Shown here piece by piece: positions 7,272 through 12,728 of a stretch of DNA of 12,728 nt. Location of the stretch: assembly GCA_043778415.1 (NCBI GenBank), contig JAYWGG010000316.1, positions 1-12,728 of the forward strand, written 5' to 3'. The position numbers and the translations under genes are program-made. The notes beneath the pieces are model-generated. The model was not told where the DNA came from. It worked only from the letters and a program-made list of their open reading frames with translations, and made no database searches. Position 1 is the stretch's first letter; each line of letters opens with the position of its first letter. The stretch is from JAYUHK01 sp043778415 (lineage in GTDB: Bacteria > Bacteroidota > Bacteroidia > Chitinophagales > Saprospiraceae).

Positions 7272-7348
7272 ATTTCGTTTTTTTGATAGAAATTTAAAAA
7301 AATTTGACGTTGTAAAATAAATATTAAATATTGAGATTATCAAATTTT

Positions 7349-7933
7349 TCAAAAGTCTTTTTCAAATAAATATTTTTGAATTTGGGGAAAAAACTGCTTG
7401 AACTCTGCATCAAATTGCTCGTACTCAATTAATAAAGTATCAAAAGCAGCAGAAAAATCCATCGGAAATTTGGTTGTTCGCTGGCTCAATCGTTGAAAAG
7501 TATATCTCATACCAGCTTCTGTACCGTAGGCTTCGAGCCAGTTGGCGGCTATCATTTTGGGTAGTCGTTGCTGCAAGTTGGGCGGAAAGTCAGTTATTCT
7601 TTCTTCAAATCTTTGATAAATTTCGCAAGAAAAGTCCGATAGTGACAGGGTTGGGCTGAATATTTCCCAATTTTTTGCTAATAAATAGTCGTAGTAAATA
7701 TCAATGACGACAGGAGCGTATTTATGAAATTTTGGGTGCAAGCGACGCGCGCCCAACCTGACGCACTCGTGAGCATCTGTGAAAGCGTCTATGGCGCGGT
7801 GCATTTTTATCCCGTCACAAATAGCGTCAGAAAACAAAATTTCATCTCTTTTTTGGATAAAATCCGCAATCATGTTACCCATCATTTTTTCGGTAGAAGG
7901 ATAGGCAAGGAAAATATGTGCTAAAAAATTCAA
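7349..7933 (-). CDS. acpH: Acyl-carrier-protein phosphodiesterase (AcpH-like)
   Basis: This 194-residue cytoplasmic protein matches AcpH, the metal-dependent hydrolase that removes 4'-phosphopantetheine from holo-ACP. Family signatures are the N-terminus NFLAHIFLAYPS, then GNMIADFIQ (19-27), GIKMHRAIDAFTDAHE (41-56), APVVIDIYYDYLLAKNW (73-89), and an aromatic C-terminus ending in a KYL segment. His and Asp residues in the HR-x-I-D-x-x-T-D block and Asp78/Asp82 are probable metal ligands. The start is TTG at 7933: E. coli AcpH begins M-N-F-L-A-H, exactly aligned here, and no in-frame ATG lies upstream. It stands 52 bp after the rhodanese gene and 77 bp before the nucleotidyltransferase, all on the minus strand, so a longer transcript is possible. 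Its function has no obvious link to amino-sugar salvage. Confidence 0.85.
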   Translation of the reverse strand: MNFLAHIFLAYPSTEKMMGNMIADFIQKRDEILFSDAICDGIKMHRAIDAFTDAHECVRLGARRLHPKFHKYAPVVIDIYYDYLLAKNWEIFSPTLSLSDFSCEIYQRFEERITDFPPNLQQRLPKMIAANWLEAYGTEAGMRYTFQRLSQRTTKFPMDFSAAFDTLLIEYEQFDAEFKQFFPQIQKYLFEKDF

Positions 7934-7985
7934 CTGAAAGCCTAATTTATTATTATCATTGTTTTGGGGAAAATTCGTAGCTCTT

Positions 7986-8372
7986 TTATTTTATAATTTT
8001 TTTGCCCGCTCCGTTCCACGCTCCGATTCCGCCTGAAAGCTCTGTCACATTAAAGCCTAATTTTTCGAGCATGGAGGCTGCCTGTTTGCTCCTGCTTCCT
8101 GCTGCGCAATAAACGGCGACTGGCTTATTTTTGTCCAAACTTTCTATTTGCTGCTCAAAATTACCGCCATTCACGTTCAGATTCTTGGCATTTTCGAGGT
8201 GTCCGTTCTCAAATTCGGACGGAGTTCGGACATCAATAAGCTGTAAATTCGCGTTTTTAGCGATGAATTTTTCAAAATCATCGGCATTAAGTCTGTTTTG
8301 TCCGTTGCTCAAAGAGCAACCCAGTCCCAGCAAAAAAATAGACAACAAATTAAAAAAATTTGGTACTTTCAT
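7986..8372 (-). CDS. Rhodanese-domain lipoprotein
   Basis: This small (128 aa) exported rhodanese-like protein is probably a periplasmic, membrane-anchored sulfurtransferase or thiol-handling protein. Residues 1-19 form a lipoprotein-like signal (FNLLSIFLLGLGC, candidate lipid-bearing Cys19). The rhodanese fold follows: LIDVRTPSEFENGHLENAKN (45-64), the active-site loop VYCAAGSRS with Cys89, and ELSGGIGAWNGAGK near the end. Single-domain rhodaneses of about 110-130 residues are common in Bacteroidota. The frame extends to 8444, but that extension runs through a hairpin and lacks a signal sequence, so ATG 8372 is chosen. The leader contains the large inverted repeat at 8392-8466. The physiological sulfur donor and acceptor are unknown. 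Confidence 0.87.
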   Translation of the reverse strand: MKVPNFFNLLSIFLLGLGCSLSNGQNRLNADDFEKFIAKNANLQLIDVRTPSEFENGHLENAKNLNVNGGNFEQQIESLDKNKPVAVYCAAGSRSKQAASMLEKLGFNVTELSGGIGAWNGAGKKIIK

Positions 8373-8385
8373 GACATTTTTTTTA

Positions 8386-8466
8386 TTTAAAAAATCGAAC
8401 TTTACGGTAAAGAAGTTAAGACAAAAAAGGACGTTTTCCCTCAACTACAACCGTAAAGTTCGATTT
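8386..8466 (-). terminator. Large hairpin with 17-bp stem after the haloperoxidase-like gene
   Basis: The 17-bp arms at 8392-8408 and 8450-8466 are perfect reverse complements (AAATCGAACTTTACGGT on the plus strand) across a 41-bp spacer. In the minus-strand RNA the inner part can pair again (8415-8420 with 8440-8445, one G-U), and the stem runs straight into a U-rich tract. It lies just downstream of the haloperoxidase-like stop (8481) and upstream of the rhodanese start (8372), so it can act as a terminator or a leader attenuator. The long loop is unusual for a simple intrinsic terminator. Confidence 0.6.
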
Positions 8467-8480
8467 AAAGTTTATTTTAT

Positions 8481-10034
8481 TTATTCTGCGCCATCTATTT
8501 TTGCTCTTTGCACCGCAAAATCTCCGATAGCGTTTCCTGATTTTAGCCCTGCGTCACAATCCATGCGATAGTGAATGCCGCCATAAAGTCTTGATAATGA
8601 GGCTTGTTCTGCCAGACCATTCAATCGCGCTGACTCGCTCGGGAAGATATGTCCCAAAATCGTAGCTGCGGCTCCCGAAAAAGTCGAGTGTCCAGAGGTA
8701 TAAGAAGGAAAGTTCGGCAGTCCCGTCAAAGTTTTGATATTTCCGTCCATTTGTGACGGTCTTGGAAGATAATAAACTGCCTTTGTATCCCAGCAACTCA
8801 CGCCTGCGTCCATCAAAGCCATATTGAGAAGCGCAAGATTTCGAGCAGAGCGAACTTCGCTTTGCTTGCTGCTGTAAATGAGTTCGGCGGCGAGATAATT
8901 CCAATGTCCTGGCGGGGTGTAAGTGCCGACTCCGTCCGCCCAAAAATGCACGATAGCAATTTTTTCTCTCGTAGAATTGGTCGTGACCTCCGATTTTACT
9001 TCCTCTAATTGCGCTTTGAACTCCGCACTGCCAATGGCAAATGGGGCTGCGGGACGCACCGCAATCAAACTCGCAGGGGTCAAAAGCCATGTTTTTACGT
9101 TCCCAAAAAGCGGTAACATCGGCGGACGCTTGGGATTTTCTTGGCTGACCCACGGAGTGCCGCCCGCGCTCACAATGCGATTGGCGAGGCTATCCCAAAC
9201 GGTTGGATTGCCGACCGAAAACTTCATATTGTCTGCCCCTGCGCGCGCCATTACTTTGGCGGCAACAGATTTTCCAATATTATCGCCTGCTGTGACATCG
9301 CTTTGCACCGCCATCCCAGACCACAAATCAAAATTCTTGGACTCGTTGTATTTTTCAAAAAGGTAAACGGTGTCTGTCGGAAACAATCTTTTCAGCACCT
9401 GATAAGAAGCCGCAGCAATGACCGCAGATTCGGAGGGATAACTCGCCGTCACTTTGCTCGGCACGGACGGTACGACGCTGGCATCTAGCACAGACGGCAA
9501 GGCGCGATTAAATTGTTTTTTGTAAAAATTAGCTGTCACTAATGCGTCGTATTGCGAAATACTTGCGTAAGCATAAGCACGAGCCGAATAAGGCGGATTT
9601 GAAAACGGAAACGTCGGATAATTAAACGGATTGTTGGCATCTGGTATCGGGTAAGTACCGTCTGGACTCTCCACAGGCGGCAAATTATGTTTGGCAACAA
9701 GCTCGCGCATAATCTGATTCCAACGAAGTACGACTCCCCCACTCCAATACTGGACGGCTGACTTTTGCTCATTGGTCAAGCTGCCCATCGTAGTTTTCAA
9801 GTTACTTATTTCTGCCTGATAATCAGAGCTATTGGTAGCGGTTGGTGCAGCAAGCGCAATATCAGACGGCGAAACAAATAGCACAGTTTTCCACACTCCT
9901 GCGTTGGTATCTAATTTGGCAGGTGCAAGTGCGACTAAATCCGCGCCTTTTTCAACGATGTCTTTATTACAAGCGTTCCAAACACCGATGCAAATTATAG
10001 AAAAAATGATTATTTTTATTGAACTATTTTTCAT
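8481..10034 (-). CDS. Vanadium-dependent haloperoxidase / PAP2-superfamily lipoprotein
   Basis: This 517-residue exported protein has the complete vanadate/phosphate-binding signature of the acid phosphatase-haloperoxidase superfamily. The pieces are K-x6-R-P (Lys418 to Arg425-Pro426), PSYTSGHS (Ser447, Gly448, His449) and S-R-x5-H-x3-D (Ser481, Arg482, His488, Asp492). In haloperoxidases these residues hold vanadate, which oxidises halides with hydrogen peroxide; in phosphatases they bind phosphate. The long N-terminal helical region and total length favour the Bacteroidota group annotated as vanadium-dependent haloperoxidase over small PAP2 phosphatases. Residues 1-22 look like a lipoprotein signal (IIIFSIICIGVWNAC, Cys22), though Trp at -3 is not ideal. 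The gene starts 27 bp after the beta-barrel gene and is probably cotranscribed with it. Halide preference, or phosphatase activity instead, cannot be decided from the sequence. Confidence 0.87.
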   Translation of the reverse strand: MKNSSIKIIIFSIICIGVWNACNKDIVEKGADLVALAPAKLDTNAGVWKTVLFVSPSDIALAAPTATNSSDYQAEISNLKTTMGSLTNEQKSAVQYWSGGVVLRWNQIMRELVAKHNLPPVESPDGTYPIPDANNPFNYPTFPFSNPPYSARAYAYASISQYDALVTANFYKKQFNRALPSVLDASVVPSVPSKVTASYPSESAVIAAASYQVLKRLFPTDTVYLFEKYNESKNFDLWSGMAVQSDVTAGDNIGKSVAAKVMARAGADNMKFSVGNPTVWDSLANRIVSAGGTPWVSQENPKRPPMLPLFGNVKTWLLTPASLIAVRPAAPFAIGSAEFKAQLEEVKSEVTTNSTREKIAIVHFWADGVGTYTPPGHWNYLAAELIYSSKQSEVRSARNLALLNMALMDAGVSCWDTKAVYYLPRPSQMDGNIKTLTGLPNFPSYTSGHSTFSGAAATILGHIFPSESARLNGLAEQASLSRLYGGIHYRMDCDAGLKSGNAIGDFAVQRAKIDGAE

Positions 10035-10061
10035 TGATAAAATTTTTATTGTGTTAAAAAA

Positions 10062-11009
10062 TTAAAGGATTTTGCTCGCAGCACTTGGCTTCGAACTGGT
10101 ACCACTGAAGTCAAAATTCTTCATCAAGGCGACAGAAAATGCGTTAGATTGTCCTACATTTCTACCGCTTGTGACATGGCTAAAAGAAAGAACAAGTTGT
10201 AAATCACGCAGACTACTGAACCGGTAATGACCCAAAAAGCCAATGCGAGTTTGGTCCATATTATTGGACGGAAAAGGCATATCGTTCCGGCGAATATCGT
10301 GTCCGCTTGTGCAATTTATCTGCTCAAAAGTCGCTTCGGCTGCCCAACGGTAGCTATAATATCCAGCGCGTGCGGATAGAAAAACCATGTCTGGCATCGC
10401 TACCTCGTTGGAATATATCTGCCGAGTCGTGAAGTAAGAAGTCCTATCTATCAAAATATTGTGGCGATAAATATAGCTCGCTTGCGCACTAACCCCAAAA
10501 TTATTCTCATGGTGCAAGCACAAAATAGCTCTCGCAAATGCCGTTTTACATTTCATTCCAATAGACATTGGCTGCAAATCGGCAACATAATTGTTCACTG
10601 GAACGCTCGCTCCTATAAGCGCATCTACCGAAAAATCTGTTCTTAAAAACTTGATATTCAACGGATTGTATTTGACGGCTGCGCTAAAATCTTGTACGCC
10701 ACTTTGTCCAGAGAGCGTGCCTGCGCTGTTTTTTGTCCACACATAGGGCAGCCCAACGATAGCCGTAATTTTATTGGTAATGCCATAAGCTGCCATCCAA
10801 CTTACGGATTGTGTGGTGTGCGTGCCGATGTTTTTATTTTCGCGAAGCAGCGTTCCCTCCCAGTATTTACCCCAAGCATCGTAATTGTATATCAAGCCTG
10901 TGCAAAGATTTTTTTTCGGCATCATGATTCCGTCTGTCATGGTCTGTGCCACGATTTTGGTGGACGAAAAATACACCAAAATAATGAGTAAAAAAGATAT
11001 TTTTTTCAT
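10062..11009 (-). CDS. Probable outer-membrane beta-barrel protein, function unknown
   Basis: I do not recognise a precise family. The 315-residue product starts with a clear signal peptide (MKKISFLLIILVYFSSTKIV, cleavage after Ala21 in VAQ). The rest alternates hydrophobic and polar residues, with many aromatic-ended strands (GLIYNYDAWGKYW, SVSWMAAYGITNKITAIVG, FGVSAQASYIYRH, AGYYSYRWAAEATF) separated by short turns, as in outer-membrane barrels. It loosely recalls the MetA-pathway/phenol-degradation transporter-like barrels. The open frame begins at 11102, but the first 31 residues overlap a terminator and precede the signal peptide, so ATG 11009 is chosen. The haloperoxidase-like lipoprotein gene begins 27 bp downstream, so the pair may work together at the cell envelope, for example with the barrel as a pore. 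That link is inference. Confidence 0.75.
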   Translation of the reverse strand: MKKISFLLIILVYFSSTKIVAQTMTDGIMMPKKNLCTGLIYNYDAWGKYWEGTLLRENKNIGTHTTQSVSWMAAYGITNKITAIVGLPYVWTKNSAGTLSGQSGVQDFSAAVKYNPLNIKFLRTDFSVDALIGASVPVNNYVADLQPMSIGMKCKTAFARAILCLHHENNFGVSAQASYIYRHNILIDRTSYFTTRQIYSNEVAMPDMVFLSARAGYYSYRWAAEATFEQINCTSGHDIRRNDMPFPSNNMDQTRIGFLGHYRFSSLRDLQLVLSFSHVTSGRNVGQSNAFSVALMKNFDFSGTSSKPSAASKIL

Positions 11010-11038
11010 TGTAATTTTTAAAACGATGAACGCAAGTG

Positions 11039-11046
11039 CGAAAGTA
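11039..11046 (-). promoter_or_regulatory. Weak candidate -7 box for the beta-barrel gene
   Basis: Minus-strand TACTTTCG matches TAnnTTTG at all but one fixed position and would start a transcript near 11032, about 23 nt before ATG 11009. No clear -33 element was found. Because a terminator lies directly upstream (11082-11117), some promoter in this short gap is needed. Confidence 0.3.
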
Positions 11047-11081
11047 ATCCAGCACTTACAGAAATAATTTATTGCAGTAAA

Positions 11082-11117
11082 GTTTAAAAACGTGACATTC
11101 ACAAAAATATGTCACGT
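11082..11117 (-). terminator. Intrinsic terminator overlapping the stop of the 191-aa gene
   Basis: Read on the minus strand, ACGTGACAT (11117-11109) pairs perfectly with ATGTCACGT (11098-11090) around a 10-nt loop and is followed by TTTTAAAC. The TGA stop codon of the upstream gene (11114-11112) lies inside the first arm, so the last translating ribosome would cover the hairpin. It separates that gene from the beta-barrel gene. Confidence 0.72.
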
Positions 11118-11687
11118 AAACAGCTCTGGCGGGGAAAAAATTTGACTTTTTGCTTCGTAAGATAGCAAATTTTGGGCGCAGTAAATCTTACTTTTCTTGG
11201 CGCAAATAAGCCCTAATTCGGAGGAATTACAAAGTCCAGATAACTGCTTTTCGGGCAAAAAATCTTTGAGAATATTTTTAAATAGATATTTACTTTTGGC
11301 TTTTGTGTGTTCAGAAATTTCTTGGCTCAACTGATTTTTTACCAATTCTATCATTTCGGACTGAATTTTTTCCCTTTTTCTGTCTGTCGAACAGTAAATT
11401 TCGAGTGTATCGTTTACAATTCTTTGCTTGACGATTTGATAAAATTTTCCCTCCACTTCAAAATCCGTAGCATTGTTTTCGTAATCAGCATCTTGTGCGT
11501 GCAGGTACAGATTGGCGGGAATTTTTAGGACAAAATCTTGTGTTTCTGTTGTATTTGCTGGATTTTCTACCTTCACATCATCGACCATAGCAATATCATA
11601 CGTTTCAAAAACGAGCAGCAGATATTGTCCAAAGATGTTGTACAAAAACAAGGACAAAAAAGAAATAACAACTACTTTTTGCAACAA
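11112..11687 (-). CDS. Membrane-anchored protein of unknown function
   Basis: I do not recognise a named family for this 191-residue protein. Residues 4-27 (KVVVISFLSLFLYNIFGQYL and on) form one hydrophobic segment, either a signal anchor or an uncleaved signal. The remainder is polar and probably extracytoplasmic: a beta-rich part (FVLKIPANLYLHAQDADYE, FEVEGKFYQIVKQRIVNDTL, EIYCSTDRKREK), then a charged helical part and a tail with three cysteines in 50 residues (CNSSELGLICAKKSKIYC). Similar short proteins, often with F-L-Y-N-x-x-G early on, are common as hypotheticals in Bacteroidota. The start is TTG at 11687 (or the next TTG codon). A stop two codons upstream and no ATG before residue 34 rule out a standard start. 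It has its own -7 box and terminator, so it is probably monocistronic. Confidence 0.7.
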   Translation of the reverse strand: MLQKVVVISFLSLFLYNIFGQYLLLVFETYDIAMVDDVKVENPANTTETQDFVLKIPANLYLHAQDADYENNATDFEVEGKFYQIVKQRIVNDTLEIYCSTDRKREKIQSEMIELVKNQLSQEISEHTKAKSKYLFKNILKDFLPEKQLSGLCNSSELGLICAKKSKIYCAQNLLSYEAKSQIFSPPELFT

Positions 11688-11711
11688 AATTTAGCTTTTT
11701 AATTTACAGTA

Positions 11712-11719
11712 CAAAATTA
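11712..11719 (-). promoter_or_regulatory. Bacteroidota-type -7 box for the 191-aa gene
   Basis: Minus-strand TAATTTTG is an exact TAnnTTTG match. A TTTG at 11747-11744 is 24 bp upstream, slightly far for the -33 element. The transcript would start near 11705, giving a leader of about 18 nt before the TTG start at 11687. The neighbouring sequence is very AT-rich, so chance matches are possible. Confidence 0.45.
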
Positions 11720-11750
11720 GCAAATAATTTTATTTTTTCTGCACAAATGC

Positions 11751-11795
11751 ACAAAAAAAAAAGCAGCCCGCCGCGCTTTTGCGACTGACTGCTTT
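11751..11795 (-). terminator. Intrinsic terminator of nrdA
   Basis: On the minus strand AAAGCAG (11795-11789) pairs with CTGCTTT (11766-11760). A GC-rich internal hairpin (CGC-AAAA-GCG) sits in the 22-nt loop, and the stem is followed by an unbroken run of T. It begins about 75 bp after the nrdA stop at 11869, with nothing else recognisable in between. Confidence 0.75.
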
Positions 11796-11868
11796 ACTTT
11801 GACAACAAATATAATTCTTTTGTGTGCTAATTGTATTGAGGTGCGTGGCTTATTTATTCCCCACTTTC

Positions 11869-12728
11869 TTACGCCGAACAAGACAAGCAATCTGGGTCGT
11901 CTATGCTGCACGCTTTACCTTCAAAACTACCCGCAGGGCGCAATTCATCTGAAAATTTGGCAGTTATACTATTCGATGCCGCAGCCTCTAATTCTTTTGC
12001 GGCTACTGGATTTTTGACAAATTTTTGTTGGTGTTTTTCGCTCAACGTAAACTTGATAGCATCAACAGCTGATTTTGACCGAAGATAATACATTCCTGTT
12101 TTTAAGCCTTTTTGCCATGCGTAAACGTGCATCGAAGACAGCTTTTTATAATTCGGATTTTCGACGAAAAGGTTCAGACTCTGGCTTTGGCAAATAAACG
12201 CTCCCCTATCCGCCGACTGGTCTATCAGCACTCGCATACTAATTTCGTAGGCAGTTTTGTACAGATCTTTGATTTCTTGCGGTATTCCTTCGATATTTTG
12301 AATTGAGCCGTTGGAAGCTATCAACATTTCGCGCGTTTCCTCGTCCCAAAGTCCCAAACGAATCAAATCTTTCAACAAATGTTTATTGACCACAATGTGT
12401 TCGCCCGACAAGGTGCGGCGGGTATAAATGTTGGAAGTGTAAGGTTCAAAACATTCATTATTTCCGAGTATTTGTGACGTAGATGCAGTCGGCATTGGAG
12501 CTACCAACAAGCTATTTCTGACTCCAAATTTTGCGATTTTTTCTCTTAAAATATCCCAATCCCAACGCTTGGTCGGCGCAACGCCCCACATATCAAACTG
12601 AAAAATACCTTTGCTAATCGGCGAACCTTCGTAGCTTTCGTAAGCTCCTAACTTCTCTGCCAACGCGCAGGATTCTGTGAGCGCAGCGTAGTAAATTGTT
12701 TCAAAAATATCAATATTCAGCTTCTTTG
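11869..12728 (-). CDS. nrdA: Ribonucleoside-diphosphate reductase large (alpha) subunit, C-terminal part
   Basis: This is the C-terminal part of class I ribonucleotide reductase, which makes deoxyribonucleotides in the cytoplasm together with the radical-bearing beta subunit. The frame is open to the window edge (IDIFETIYYAALTESCALA before the first in-frame TTG), so the 5' part is missing. Conserved segments are APMPTASTSQILGNNECFEP, YTSNIYTRRTLSGE, ASNGSIQNIEGIP, DRGAFICQSQSLNLF, and GLKTGMYYLRSKSA with the Tyr-Tyr pair of the radical-transfer path. The wording is closer to the eukaryotic-type large subunit (human RRM1-like) than to E. coli NrdA. The tail CSIDDPDCLSCSA ends with the flexible redox-active C-x-x-C pair that re-reduces the active site. 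The catalytic Cys-Glu-Asn loop is not in the window. nrdB is not seen and must lie elsewhere or upstream. Confidence 0.95.
   Translation of the reverse strand, partial: KKLNIDIFETIYYAALTESCALAEKLGAYESYEGSPISKGIFQFDMWGVAPTKRWDWDILREKIAKFGVRNSLLVAPMPTASTSQILGNNECFEPYTSNIYTRRTLSGEHIVVNKHLLKDLIRLGLWDEETREMLIASNGSIQNIEGIPQEIKDLYKTAYEISMRVLIDQSADRGAFICQSQSLNLFVENPNYKKLSSMHVYAWQKGLKTGMYYLRSKSAVDAIKFTLSEKHQQKFVKNPVAAKELEAAASNSITAKFSDELRPAGSFEGKACSIDDPDCLSCSA

Noticed and set aside
7272..7352. Longer N-terminus (27 extra residues) for the nucleotidyltransferase
   Set aside because: The extension is Phe/Ile/Asn-rich sequence from an AT-rich spacer, and the family begins a few residues before the LAAGMGSRYGG loop.
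8373..8444. Longer N-terminus for the rhodanese lipoprotein
   Set aside because: It would bury the lipoprotein signal inside the protein and translate one arm of the hairpin.
8554..9153. 199-codon open frame on the minus strand within the haloperoxidase-like gene
   Set aside because: It is an alternative frame of a gene whose real frame holds all vanadate-binding motifs. The translation is low in normal domain features, and no start or promoter supports it.
11010..11102. Longer N-terminus for the beta-barrel protein
   Set aside because: It would start inside the upstream terminator and place 31 residues before a textbook signal peptide.
11717..11911. 64-codon minus-strand frame crossing the nrdA 3' end and its terminator
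   Set aside because: It overlaps the conserved nrdA C-terminus and translates the terminator hairpin and poly-T into low-complexity sequence.
1..12728. Defence system, CRISPR array, prophage or transposon
   Set aside because: I looked on both strands for repeat-spacer arrays, transposase, integrase, restriction or toxin-antitoxin signatures and found none; the genes are metabolic, envelope and regulatory.

Overview
The window looks like an ordinary chromosomal segment of a Bacteroidota bacterium (Flavobacteriia, Cytophagia or a related class). Several things point there: Bacteroidota-type -7 promoter boxes (TAnnTTTG) upstream of three genes, no Shine-Dalgarno sequences, a LytTR response regulator, an OmpA protein with a carboxypeptidase-regulatory-like N-terminal domain, a GH109-type exported protein, and a eukaryote-like class I ribonucleotide reductase large subunit. 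I saw no tRNA or rRNA gene, CRISPR array, transposase or plasmid function. Both window edges cut a gene.

Layout. Positions 1-1145 (+) hold the end of CoA-transferase subunit A and all of subunit B, a ketone-body/3-oxoacid CoA-transferase pair. Converging on them is a 558-residue exported OmpA-family envelope protein (1161-2837, -). A shared control region of about 200-240 bp, with an inverted repeat and a -7 box in each direction, separates that gene from an orphan LytTR response regulator (3082-3843, +; a start at 3040 is possible). A perfect bidirectional hairpin terminator (3845-3884) then divides the regulator from a long run of minus-strand genes.

Read in the direction of transcription, the minus-strand run begins with the 3' part of nrdA (beyond 12728 to 11869), closed by a terminator. 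Next come an unrecognised membrane-anchored protein (11687-11112, own promoter and terminator), a probable outer-membrane beta-barrel protein (11009-10062) and a vanadium-haloperoxidase/PAP2-type lipoprotein (10034-8481). A large hairpin with a 17-bp stem follows. After it lie a rhodanese-domain lipoprotein (8372-7986), an AcpH-type acyl-carrier-protein phosphodiesterase (7933-7349), a sugar nucleotidyltransferase (7271-6375), a NahK-type N-acetylhexosamine 1-kinase-like protein (6381-5290) and a Tat-exported GH109-family protein (5293-3905).

The most interesting unit is the last three genes. They overlap by 7 and 4 bp, and together they spell a plausible salvage route: GH109 releases an N-acetylhexosamine outside the cytoplasm, the kinase phosphorylates it at C1, and the nucleotidyltransferase makes the nucleotide sugar. 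That pathway is inferred from families and gene order, and no substrate is proven. Three of the minus-strand genes appear to start with TTG, supported by family alignment or by the lack of any ATG.
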